A stretch of DNA of 19,505 nucleotides from assembly GCA_964550655.1 (NCBI GenBank), contig CAZKAQ010000072.1, forward strand, positions 1 through 19,505. The letters run 5' to 3'. Under the pieces are notes generated by a model. It did not search any database and was not told where the DNA came from. It saw only the letters and a program-made list of their open reading frames with translations. Both the position numbers and the translations under genes were made by a program. This DNA is from GCA-1730015 sp964550655 (GTDB taxonomy: Bacteria > Pseudomonadota > Gammaproteobacteria > Granulosicoccales > Granulosicoccaceae). Of the stretch, positions 7,589 to 15,124 are shown in pieces; position 1 is the first letter of the stretch; each line of letters starts with the position of its first letter.

Positions 7589-8348
7589 CGCGCAATGCCA
7601 GAATCTCTTCGACATTGATCTTATCCATGTAACGGCAGAACTCGGTATTGTGTTCTTCAATGGCAAGAATACTCATGCGGTCTGCCAGCTCGTTGCCCTC
7701 AACACCAACGTGGCCGTTAACATGCAGCACTTCTACCTTGTCTTTTATGGACTGATACTGCGCATAGAGTTCTTTTATTACATCAAGGTTTTTTATTTCG
7801 CCACCCGGTCGAGTCCAGCCCTTTTTCTCCCAGTTAACAGCCCACTGCGTGACGCATTGTATTGAATACTTTGAGTCGCAGAGAATTGCCACACTTCGAT
7901 TATTACTGAGCTCTGACTCCGCCTGAACCAGTGCCTGGTAAAGTGCATTTAACTCGGCGGTGTTATTGGTGCCTTCCGGGTTGTACAAGCCATACCAGAG
8001 TTCATCAATTTTGCCGTCGCGATAAATCGCCATGCCTGAGCCTGCTTCACCCGGGTTGGGCTCACAGCCACCATCGGTGTAAATCAATGTGTCAAACTCA
8101 AGGGTTTTTATTTCTGCGGCAGACCAGGTCTTTGGACTATTGGTGTTAGCGGTTTTTTTTGATTTTGCAGTAGTGTTGTTGGTTGCAGCAGATCCGCTTT
8201 TAAACGCAGCTTCTGCTTCATTGCGACTCGTAAAAGATTTGTATCTGGCACCGGTCACCCCCTGTACTTGTTTTCTACAGGTTTCCCAGTCAGTGAAAAT
8301 GCCGGTCTGCCTGCCTTGCCACACGACGTAGAATTTAGATTTTGCCAT
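7581..8348 (-). CDS. rnhA: Ribonuclease HI with N-terminal hybrid-binding (viroplasmin-like) domain
   Basis: Degrades the RNA strand of RNA-DNA hybrids. The 255-residue protein has two domains. Residues about 5-50 (FYVVWQGRQTGIFTDWETC, then YKSFTSRNEAEAAF) form a eukaryotic-type hybrid-binding domain. A low-complexity Ser/Thr/Lys linker follows (about 51-75), then a type 1 RNase H domain. The catalytic carboxylates are D92 in YTDGGC, E132 in NNTAELNALYQAL, D158 in LCDSKYS and D223 in ELADRM, with H213 in the mobile NGHVG loop. Single-domain RNase HI proteins are about 155 residues, so the extra domain explains the length. It is convergent with idi and divergent from the B12 riboswitch. The ribosome binding site is weak. 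Confidence 0.92.
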   Translation of the reverse strand: MAKSKFYVVWQGRQTGIFTDWETCRKQVQGVTGARYKSFTSRNEAEAAFKSGSAATNNTTAKSKKTANTNSPKTWSAAEIKTLEFDTLIYTDGGCEPNPGEAGSGMAIYRDGKIDELWYGLYNPEGTNNTAELNALYQALVQAESELSNNRSVAILCDSKYSIQCVTQWAVNWEKKGWTRPGGEIKNLDVIKELYAQYQSIKDKVEVLHVNGHVGVEGNELADRMSILAIEEHNTEFCRYMDKINVEEILALRAG

Positions 8349-8551
8349 GCTGGTTGAGTCCGAAGTGTGAGCTGTTGAGTGAGAGTATAAAGCTTGATGA
8401 CATGTTGCCGAAAGCGTTTGCGGCTAAACCATCTGTTGCCTGCACTTAATTGCAGACAGCAGGGCCGTTGTTGAAATATACCTGCCGTATGGAGATCGTA
8501 TTTAACAGATCTTTGGTTGCCACCGACTCTGGTTTCAGTCATCATTGGCGC

Positions 8552-8780
8552 TTCGGTCCTTAACAGGGCGGCCAGTTACTCAGGCCGTGGGGAACCGGGT
8601 GCTGTTGGATACAAATCACTATCTCTTATCGGTAGTTGTACCGACAAAATCCTGGACTGCCCTCGCAACTGTGAACGGAGAGCGCTATTTCAACGGGCTA
8701 TCAGCCCAACCACTGGCATATGTCGCCGGGAAGGTAGAAATAGCAGCGTCGACCCGTAAGTCAGGATATCCGCCGATGAC
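8552..8780 (+). ncRNA. Cobalamin riboswitch
   Basis: The aptamer's conserved blocks appear in order: GGGGAA (8589-8594), GGTG (8598-8601), AAAATCC (8646-8652), CGCAACTGTGA (8664-8674), CCACTGG (8710-8716), GGGAAGG (8728-8734) and the B12 box AGTCAGGATATCCGCC (8759-8774). A CGGCC/GGCCG stem (8569-8587) and a GGGCT/AGCCC hairpin just before CCACTGG fit the peripheral helices. An extra roughly 44-base insertion separates GGTG from AAAATCC. The element lies just before the TonB receptor and heads the btu operon, so B12 binding should switch the operon off. A GC-rich hairpin at 8796-8818 overlaps the first possible start codon and may be the expression platform. The upstream 8349-8551 stretch holds no gene and no clear promoter hexamers. 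Confidence 0.93.
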
Positions 8781-8805
8781 ATGACATTGTGTCTGCCCGA
8801 GCGAG

Positions 8806-10932
8806 GTGCTTCGGCGGGAACTCAGGTTCCTTATCTGTTTCGCACCTGCCCGGAAAGACGTTGCCGAGCGGGCGAGTTTGAAACAACTGCAACCAGAACA
8901 GTATGACTTCACCCGGTGCCTGCGCGCGCTTGTGGCGAATCTGTGTCTGTTCATCATACCAACCGCTCAGGCCCAGCTCGGGCCGATTGTTATCACCGAT
9001 GAGCCCGATTCTGATCCCGGTCCCGTGTCAGATAGCCAGCCGTTTGAAATTGGTGACACCGCAGCAGGTGAATTCACCGGCTTTCGCGAAGTCATTGAAA
9101 AGCAGAGATTGCAACAGGCAGGTAGTTCTCTGGCAGAAATAGTTGCAACTGAAAGTGGTGTGCAGTTCAGAGAAAGCGGCGGCTTCGGTTCTTCCAGTAG
9201 TGTTTCTTTGCGTGGTTCCAGTGCCGAGCAGGTGAATGTTTATATCGATGGCATTCTGTTGAATGATGCGTCCAGTGGTATTGTAAATTTCAGCGATATC
9301 GAGCTGTTACAGGCCGAGAAAGTTGAAATCTATAAAGGCACCGTGCCGGTACAACTGGGTAACTCTGCCATTGGTGGCGCTGTCAATATTATATCGGCAC
9401 GAGCTAACGGAACACCTGTCAGCAGCTTTCTGACAGGTGTTGGTTCTTTTGGCTCTTCACGTTTCTCTGCGGCGTATCGTGGCCCGTTTAATCTGTTGGA
9501 CGATCAGACTTTCGTTGCTTCGATCTCATTCAGACAAAGCGAAAATGACTTCCCTTTCCTGAATGATAACGGTACAAATTTCAATACAGATGATGATCGC
9601 AGAGAGCGGCGTAACAATGCACAGACGCGTAGTTTGTCGGGTTTTTTTAAAACCGGTCACAGACTGGGAGGCAATGCAAAGCTTGAGCATGCGCTGCAGT
9701 TGTCTGATCGCTCCGAGGGTGTTGCCAACTTTCGCAATTCAGAGTCCGGGGCCGCACAACTGGACAGCGTCAACGTACAATGGAGATCAACTTTGCGCCG
9801 AACTGCCACAAATGGTGGCTGGTCTTCATTGTGGGAAGTTAACGGATCAATAAAAGATGAATTATTTGATGATCGCGATGCCAGTATTGGTCTGTCGAGC
9901 CAGCTGACCGAAACTGATACTTCAGTGCTGGGTGCACGTGGTTATTGGGAAAAGGTTAACAGCGATAACAGTTTGTCATTCAGCCTGAAGCTGCGGGGCG
10001 AAGATTTTACCTCGCTAAATGAATTGCTGCAGGTGAATGCGACTAACGCTCGTCGGCTGAGAAGTGATTTCAGTGTTCAGGGTAATCGTTACTACAACCA
10101 GGGTGCGACACTGATATCAGTCAGTGCCGTGGGGTTTGTTGTCAACGATAACTATGACATTGATAACTTTGACCAGGCCCGGGCAGATTTTTCAACGACT
10201 GCCGTCGTACCACAACTGGGCTTCAGTCATACCTTGAATGATCGCCTGTCGATACTGGGCAATGCTTCACTACAAAAAAGAGTCCCTTCGTTTTTTGAAT
10301 TATTTGGCAGTCAGGGTTTGTTTGTTGGTAACTCATCGCTGGAAACAGAAACCGCAACTAATTTTGATATCGGTCTGAATTGGAATTCTGATCCATCGCA
10401 GCCTGTTGACAAGCAACTCAGCGCCACCTTGTTTCACAGTAACAGAGATGATTTGATCGTACGCACCTTCAACGCTCAGGGGATCGGAACCTCTCAGAAT
10501 CTCTCACGTGCTACTGTGCTCGGTGCTGAGTTCGCAGCCAGTGCCTTATGGCCTGCGGGTTTCAATGTTGATCTTGCCATGACCATACAAGATACCGAAA
10601 ACCGCTCGAGTATACGTGGCCAGACAGGCAACCAGTTACCCGGTGAGGCGGCGATTGATGGCGCATTAACTGCCGGTTGGAAAAACAATCGCTGGAAACT
10701 CGAATACGAATTCAAAATAAACACCGATCGTTTCTTTGACACCGGTAATTTTCTTGTTGCAGCTGATCAGCGTATTCATGGTGTCAGTGTCAGCCGCAAC
10801 TGGAGCAACTGGCGACTGGATTTTGAGCTTAATAATATAACCGATGAAAATTTCGAAGATTTTAATGGCTTTCCACGGCCGGGCAGAGCAGGTTTTATCA
10901 GTCTTTTTTATCAACCGCGTACTTCGCAGTAA
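8806..10932 (+). CDS. btuB: TonB-dependent outer-membrane receptor, probable vitamin B12 receptor (BtuB role)
   Basis: A TonB-dependent receptor with an N-terminal plug (about residues 90-200: LAEIVATESGVQFRESGG, then VSLRGSSAEQVNVYIDGI, and KVEIYKGTVPVQLG followed by IGGAVNI). A 22-strand-type barrel follows, ending in an aromatic strand near the C terminus (GFISLFYQP). The B12 role is inferred from the riboswitch and from btuF-btuC-btuD downstream, not from the barrel itself, which is unlike E. coli BtuB. A signal peptide with hydrophobic core ALVANLCLFII and cleavage site PTAQA lies about 40-60 residues into the frame. The start is unsettled: no ATG is available, GTG 8806 lies inside the hairpin after the riboswitch, and TTG 8878 would give a more normal signal peptide. 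PIVITDEP near the mature N terminus may serve as the TonB box. Confidence 0.85.
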   Translation: MLRRELRFLICFAPARKDVAERASLKQLQPEQYDFTRCLRALVANLCLFIIPTAQAQLGPIVITDEPDSDPGPVSDSQPFEIGDTAAGEFTGFREVIEKQRLQQAGSSLAEIVATESGVQFRESGGFGSSSSVSLRGSSAEQVNVYIDGILLNDASSGIVNFSDIELLQAEKVEIYKGTVPVQLGNSAIGGAVNIISARANGTPVSSFLTGVGSFGSSRFSAAYRGPFNLLDDQTFVASISFRQSENDFPFLNDNGTNFNTDDDRRERRNNAQTRSLSGFFKTGHRLGGNAKLEHALQLSDRSEGVANFRNSESGAAQLDSVNVQWRSTLRRTATNGGWSSLWEVNGSIKDELFDDRDASIGLSSQLTETDTSVLGARGYWEKVNSDNSLSFSLKLRGEDFTSLNELLQVNATNARRLRSDFSVQGNRYYNQGATLISVSAVGFVVNDNYDIDNFDQARADFSTTAVVPQLGFSHTLNDRLSILGNASLQKRVPSFFELFGSQGLFVGNSSLETETATNFDIGLNWNSDPSQPVDKQLSATLFHSNRDDLIVRTFNAQGIGTSQNLSRATVLGAEFAASALWPAGFNVDLAMTIQDTENRSSIRGQTGNQLPGEAAIDGALTAGWKNNRWKLEYEFKINTDRFFDTGNFLVAADQRIHGVSVSRNWSNWRLDFELNNITDENFEDFNGFPRPGRAGFISLFYQPRTSQ

Positions 10933-10978
10933 AGTCGTATCACCTCTATCAACTTAAATATAACTCAGGAACTCACAA

Positions 10979-12295
10979 TTGAAATTAAACCGTAAAATAT
11001 TTATCACGTCACTTCTCGCGCTAACTCTTGTACTGTCTGGTTGTGACAGTGACGATGATGACGATGGCGCTGTGGGCGCAGGTGATAACAGTGGAGTAGA
11101 TTCCGGTGATACCGACGGTGACACAGATTCAGACGCTGACGGTGACACAGATTCGGACACCGACGGTGACACAGATTCCGGTGCGGGCGATGACACTGCT
11201 ACAGACGGTGATGCCGACACAGGCAGCTCTGCGACAGCAAGAGCAGTGGTAGCATCAATTGACGCGGGCTTTACCAGCTCTGTTATTGATCTCGTTGATG
11301 TTGAGGCACCATTTGCTGTTGAAGGTGAGTTGAATCCCGGTGTTTCAGATACGATAGTACGAGCGTTTGGTGACAGATATTTTGTCATTCGTCGCTTTAT
11401 GTCTGACAGCATCGCAGCCTATTCAGTAGACGACCCGTCTACACCTCTTTACGAAGTGTCTACCAATTCCGAAACAGAAGATGTCTCAAGTAATCCGCAC
11501 GATCTTATTTTCCTTAACGCTGAAAAAGCTTATCTGTTGCGCTACGGTAGCCCGATAATGTGGATAGTTAATCCTTCTGCCACTGACCCGGCAGATTTCA
11601 GAATCGGTGAAATTGACCTCAGTGTCTATGATGCTGATGGTGTGCCTGAAGCGACCCGTGGTGCTATTGTTGGCGACCGTCTGTTTATTGTTATGCAACG
11701 TCTGCAAAATTTCGCACCGACTCAGCCAGGTGCTGTAGCAGTTATCGATACCACAACCGATACTGAAATTGACACAGGTAGCAGTAATGAATTTCCGGGT
11801 ATCGAGTTGCCTGCTTTTAATCCAAGTGAACTTTCTGTCGATACCAGCAGCGATACTCTGCTTATCTCTGCACAAGGTGACTTCGGAGCGTTCGATGGCT
11901 CCAGACCGCCTGCACTGACAGGCGGTCTTGTGGCACTGGATGCCACTGATTTCAGTGTATCGCAACTGATTGATGACAATGACGGCACAGGCCGTATGAT
12001 CAATGTAGAAGTCGCAAGTGCGTCAGTGGGTTATCTGGTAACTTCAACAGCGTTCGACGTCACATCACTTGATCAATTCAATCCGGTGACAGGTAATATT
12101 GATGCCCTGGGAGTTGCGGGTCTTAGCGGTGTTGATATTCGCGATATCGCAACGGGTCCTGCCGGCAATCTCTGGATTGCTGTTGCTGATCCTGTCGCAC
12201 CGAGGATTGTAATTATTGATCCGACAGACAACTCTGTTGTTGCAGACGAAATTGCAACTACATTGAATCCGACTAACATCGTGTTTACCGAGTAG
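10979..12295 (+). CDS. Beta-propeller-like lipoprotein in the B12 operon (BtuG-like candidate)
   Basis: A 438-residue lipoprotein. The signal peptide (residues 1-21) ends in the lipobox LSGC with lipidated Cys22, followed at once by DSDDDDDG. Residues about 23-82 are an Asp/Gly/Ser/Thr-rich linker containing three near-identical eight-residue units. The rest is beta-rich, with repeating patterns such as NPHDLIFLNAEKAYLLRYG, AVAVIDTTTDTEID and PRIVIIDPTDNSVVA, resembling YncE-type propellers. The TTG start is supported by AGGAA eight bases upstream and by the signal peptide. It lies between the receptor and btuF, 46 bases after the receptor. Bacteroides BtuG is a propeller lipoprotein that captures B12 on top of BtuB. 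A similar job here is inference from architecture and context, not recognised homology. The acidic linker could also bind calcium. Confidence 0.8.
   Translation: MKLNRKIFITSLLALTLVLSGCDSDDDDDGAVGAGDNSGVDSGDTDGDTDSDADGDTDSDTDGDTDSGAGDDTATDGDADTGSSATARAVVASIDAGFTSSVIDLVDVEAPFAVEGELNPGVSDTIVRAFGDRYFVIRRFMSDSIAAYSVDDPSTPLYEVSTNSETEDVSSNPHDLIFLNAEKAYLLRYGSPIMWIVNPSATDPADFRIGEIDLSVYDADGVPEATRGAIVGDRLFIVMQRLQNFAPTQPGAVAVIDTTTDTEIDTGSSNEFPGIELPAFNPSELSVDTSSDTLLISAQGDFGAFDGSRPPALTGGLVALDATDFSVSQLIDDNDGTGRMINVEVASASVGYLVTSTAFDVTSLDQFNPVTGNIDALGVAGLSGVDIRDIATGPAGNLWIAVADPVAPRIVIIDPTDNSVVADEIATTLNPTNIVFTE
11114..11185 (+). repeat. Three tandem 24-bp repeats encoding an Asp-rich linker
   Basis: Three consecutive 24-base units (11114-11137, 11138-11161, 11162-11185) share GACGGTGACACAGATTC as their first 17 bases. 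They encode DGDTDS followed by two variable residues in the lipoprotein linker. The near-identity at DNA level points to recent slippage or duplication, so linker length may vary between strains. Confidence 0.85.
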
Positions 12296-12304
12296 TAACA
12301 CGAG

Positions 12305-12331
12305 TGGCCGCGTAGCGTGTTTGCGCGGCCA
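12305..12331 (+). other. Strong intercistronic hairpin before btuF
   Basis: TGGCCGCG (12305-12312) pairs perfectly with CGCGGCCA (12324-12331) across an 11-base loop. It sits between the lipoprotein stop and the btuF ATG at 12347. No T tract follows, so it is not a standard terminator. It might protect the upstream mRNA or lower btuF-CD expression relative to the outer-membrane genes. Confidence 0.5.
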
Positions 12332-12346
12332 GTTCTCGGCACACTT

Positions 12347-13180
12347 ATGTTGCTCAGATCATTTATTAGTATTGTCGTGCTTTGTCTGTCACTAAAAGTG
12401 ACAGCCAAAGAACCGGTTGCTGTCGCATCGATCAATCTGTGCGCTGATCAGCTGGTGTTATTGCTGGCAGATAATGATCAGATTCGATCTTTATCCAATC
12501 TTTCGCACCAGGAGGCAGGCTCTTACTACTTTGAAGCTGCACGTGAGTACCCGGTCAATGAAGGTCATGCAGAGCAGATCCTCGGCTTACAGCCCGATAT
12601 TGTCATCGTTGGTCAGTACTCAAGCCAGCACACGGTTGCTATGCTGCAGGAAGTGGGTCTAAAGACTCACACACTGCCAATAGCTGATAGTATCGATGCG
12701 GTATTTCAGAACATCCTCGATGTAGCATCATGGCTTGGCCATCCACAACGCGGCGAAGCCCTGGTTAAAGAGTATCGTAACAAACTGGCCCGCATTCAGC
12801 CCCCGGACAATGAGCAACCAATTGCTGCGGTGTTTGACCCCAACGGCTATACCAGTGGGCCATTATCACTGCGTGGTCAAATGATAGAGACAGCCGGCTT
12901 TCGCAATGCAGCGTCAATAGCTGGTATTGAAAGTTACGGTAAGCTATCGCTTGAAGCGATAATCTCACTGAACCCGGATGCCTTGATCGAATCACCCTAT
13001 AGTCCCGGTACCTGGTCAAGAGCGCAGGCAGTCAGTGAGCATCCGGCTTTACTGGAAGCAGGCATCAACCCGCGTGTTATTCACGTGCCAAGCAGAATGA
13101 CGGTTTGCGGCGGTCCGTGGACGATTGATGTGATCGAGCAGTTGCAATCAGAAAGACAAAAGCTCACGTCAGGTTCATGA
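12347..13180 (+). CDS. btuF: Vitamin B12 ABC transporter, periplasmic binding protein BtuF
   Basis: A 277-residue class III periplasmic binding protein. A cleavable signal peptide (MLLRSFISIVVLCLSLKVTA) leads into the typical N-terminal strand VASINLCADQLVLLLADNDQI. The two lobes are joined by a long helix (about residues 120-140), and the second lobe has AAVFDPNGYTSGPLSLRGQMIE and LEAIISLNPDALIESPYSP. Family knowledge: it carries cobalamin from the outer-membrane receptor to BtuCD. The ATG at 12347 is preferred over an in-frame GTG at 12317, because the latter lies inside a strong hairpin and adds ten residues ahead of a good signal sequence. It is followed after 13 bases by btuC. Specificity for B12 over heme or siderophore rests on the riboswitch. 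Confidence 0.88.
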   Translation: MLLRSFISIVVLCLSLKVTAKEPVAVASINLCADQLVLLLADNDQIRSLSNLSHQEAGSYYFEAAREYPVNEGHAEQILGLQPDIVIVGQYSSQHTVAMLQEVGLKTHTLPIADSIDAVFQNILDVASWLGHPQRGEALVKEYRNKLARIQPPDNEQPIAAVFDPNGYTSGPLSLRGQMIETAGFRNAASIAGIESYGKLSLEAIISLNPDALIESPYSPGTWSRAQAVSEHPALLEAGINPRVIHVPSRMTVCGGPWTIDVIEQLQSERQKLTSGS

Positions 13181-13193
13181 AAGCTGCCAGCCT

Positions 13194-14207
13194 ATGACAG
13201 ATACAGGCATGACCGCAATATCACAAAAGCAGCTGTATCTTGTGTTGAGTGCTGCAACCGTGATTTTATTTATGGCTTCTGTTGCTATTGGCCGTGATTC
13301 ATTGCCGGTATTTGCCGCACTTAAAGACACTATTACAAATACCGATTCTGTTTATGCCGTTATTCTTAGTCAAATTAGATTGCCGCGTGCGTTAATTGCA
13401 TTATTTGCCGGTGCTACACTCGGTTTATGTGGCGCTGCCATGCAGGGGTTATTGCGTAACCCGCTGGCGAGTCCCGGTCTGGTCGGCAGTGCCAGTGGTG
13501 CCGCACTCTTTGCCGTAATAGTGTTGTACTTCGGCAATAGTCTGATATCACCCTATGTATTGCCGTTGGCGGGTATGACGGGTGCTCTTTTGGCGACAGT
13601 ACTGGTTTATATACTGGCCGGAAGAGATGCATCGATTACCACTTTAATTCTTGCTGGTGTTGCGATCAATGCTCTGGCTACTGCCTGTATGTCTTTATTG
13701 CTTAATCTGGCACCGAGTCCGTTTGCAGTCAGAGAACTTATGTTGTGGACGCTTGGCGATATCACAGATCGCAGTATGCGGGACTTCTGGCTGATGTTAC
13801 CCACCACGCTTATCGGTTGGGCCATGCTGGCAGGCGTTGGTGGTCAGCTCGATGCACTGACTCTGGGTGAGCGTACCGCACAGAGTATGGGGATACACCC
13901 TGTTCGCCTTAGATGGCGTGTTTTTATTGCGGTTTCATTAGCGGTTGGTGCATCAGTCGCAACCGTTGGCATGATCGGTTTTATCGGACTGGTTATCCCG
14001 CACCTACTCAGGCCGTTTGTATCTCATGAACCGGGAAGACTATTACCTGTGTCAGCGCTGGGCGGCGCTTGTATGTTACTGGCCGCAGATATTGGCGTAA
14101 GACTGATCCCGACTGATTCCCCGCTGCGCGTTGGTGTGTTAACAGCAATCGTTGGTGCGCCTTTCTTTTTACACCTGATTGTAAGAAGCAGAAGAGAGTA
14201 CCTGTGA
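13194..14207 (+). CDS. btuC: Vitamin B12 ABC transporter, permease BtuC
   Basis: A FecCD-family inner-membrane permease of 337 residues with about ten hydrophobic segments. Family motifs include RLPRALIALFAGATLGLCGAAMQ (about residues 61-83), RNPLASPGLVGSASGA (about 87-102), the ELMLWTLGD segment before the loop facing the ATPase, and IGFIGLVIPHLLRPF with GHEP-like SHEPGRLLP near the coupling region. An ATG five codons downstream (13209) is an alternative start. The stop overlaps the GTG start of btuD by four bases (GTGA), so the two subunits are translationally coupled. It forms the membrane channel for cobalamin as a homodimer, by analogy with the E. coli complex. Confidence 0.92.
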   Translation: MTDTGMTAISQKQLYLVLSAATVILFMASVAIGRDSLPVFAALKDTITNTDSVYAVILSQIRLPRALIALFAGATLGLCGAAMQGLLRNPLASPGLVGSASGAALFAVIVLYFGNSLISPYVLPLAGMTGALLATVLVYILAGRDASITTLILAGVAINALATACMSLLLNLAPSPFAVRELMLWTLGDITDRSMRDFWLMLPTTLIGWAMLAGVGGQLDALTLGERTAQSMGIHPVRLRWRVFIAVSLAVGASVATVGMIGFIGLVIPHLLRPFVSHEPGRLLPVSALGGACMLLAADIGVRLIPTDSPLRVGVLTAIVGAPFFLHLIVRSRREYL

Positions 14208-14977
14208 ACGCACTTTTGCAATCAGACAAGGTAAGCTGCATCCGGTCACGCAGGGCATTGGTTAACGAAGTATCGTTAACCGTGCATGCCGCAGAACTGG
14301 TTGGCCTGGTCGGACCGAATGGTGCGGGTAAGTCTACGTTGCTTAACCTGCTTGCCGGACTGGATGAATGTCACAGCGGCAGTGTCACTCTTAATCAGCG
14401 TGATATTAATAAAATTTCCATCGCAGAGCGAAGCCGCTTGCTCGCCTGGGTAGCACAGAGCGGCCCGGTAAACTGGCCGTTAACTGTTGAGCGAGTCGTG
14501 TCACTGGGCAGACGTCCGCACTTAACAGCGTGGCAAAAGTTGTCTGCTGATGATCAGGCGACAATAGATAACGCCATTGCAGTAACTGATTGTGAAAGCC
14601 TGCGCCTTCAGGATGCAACGACTTTATCCGGTGGTGAGCGCACCCGTATGCTACTGGCCAGAGCGCTGGCCGCCGATCCGCAAATACTGTTGGCGGATGA
14701 ACCAATAGCAGCACTCGATCTTAAACATCAGTTGCAAACAATGCATTTACTGCGAGACTTTACCACTGACGAGAAAGGTTGTCTTGTGGTGCTGCATGAC
14801 TTATCACTGGCCTCAAGGTTTTGTGATCGACTGTACCTGATGCACGAAGGAAAAATAGTTTCAGAGGGGGAGCCTGCAGCAGTGCTTAGTCGGGAAAATC
14901 TGCGACAAGTATATGGTGTGGAGGTGGCTACCGGTGATGGCGAGGTGCCTTATATTGTCCCGGTCCGTGAGTCATGA
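14204..14977 (+). CDS. btuD: Vitamin B12 ABC transporter, ATP-binding protein BtuD
   Basis: A 257-residue ABC ATPase of the iron-siderophore/B12 class. Walker A is GPNGAGKST (37-45), the Q-loop Gln is in WVAQ (85), the signature is LSGGE (141-145), Walker B is ILLADEP (161-167) with catalytic E166, and the switch His is H198 in VVLHDLS. It energises import through BtuC on the cytoplasmic face. The GTG start overlaps the btuC stop. It is the last gene of the riboswitch-led operon; 147 bases follow before the next gene, with no obvious intrinsic terminator. Confidence 0.92.
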   Translation: MNALLQSDKVSCIRSRRALVNEVSLTVHAAELVGLVGPNGAGKSTLLNLLAGLDECHSGSVTLNQRDINKISIAERSRLLAWVAQSGPVNWPLTVERVVSLGRRPHLTAWQKLSADDQATIDNAIAVTDCESLRLQDATTLSGGERTRMLLARALAADPQILLADEPIAALDLKHQLQTMHLLRDFTTDEKGCLVVLHDLSLASRFCDRLYLMHEGKIVSEGEPAAVLSRENLRQVYGVEVATGDGEVPYIVPVRES

Positions 14978-15110
14978 ACACGCTATACGTATCGAACACT
15001 ATAAAAAATCACACAATCATTATTTCTCATGCCTGTACGCGCCAAGTATGATGAAGTAAACAGTAACATAAAGTAGACTCCTGGATCTGTACATGCAGGT
15101 GCTCTCTTAC

Positions 15111-15117
15111 AAGGAGG
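15111..15117 (+). promoter_or_regulatory. Strong Shine-Dalgarno deciding a TTG start
   Basis: AAGGAGG is a perfect ribosome binding site seven bases before the TTG at 15125. It fixes the start of the ectoine-hydrolase-like gene and is by far the strongest such site seen in the window. A strong site may compensate for the weak TTG codon. Confidence 0.8.
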
Positions 15118-15124
15118 CTCAATC

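Noticed and set aside
8517..8784. Short open frames over the riboswitch
   Set aside because: They coincide with the conserved RNA blocks of the cobalamin aptamer; base conservation there is explained by RNA structure, not by protein coding.
8822..8845. Intrinsic terminator after the riboswitch (hairpin GGAAC/GTTCC followed by TTATCT)
   Set aside because: The stem is only five base pairs and the following tract is not T-rich enough. Control at the start-codon hairpin is at least as plausible.
8903..9142. ATG-initiated frame at the start of the receptor gene
   Set aside because: It is out of frame with the receptor, its product lacks a signal peptide core, and it ends inside the plug-coding region. 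The receptor frame itself supplies the signal peptide.
10954..11412. Ser/Pro/Val-rich minus-strand frame with repeated SVSES units
   Set aside because: It is the antisense reading of the Asp-rich repeats in the lipoprotein gene. The plus strand has a lipobox and ribosome binding site that explain the region.
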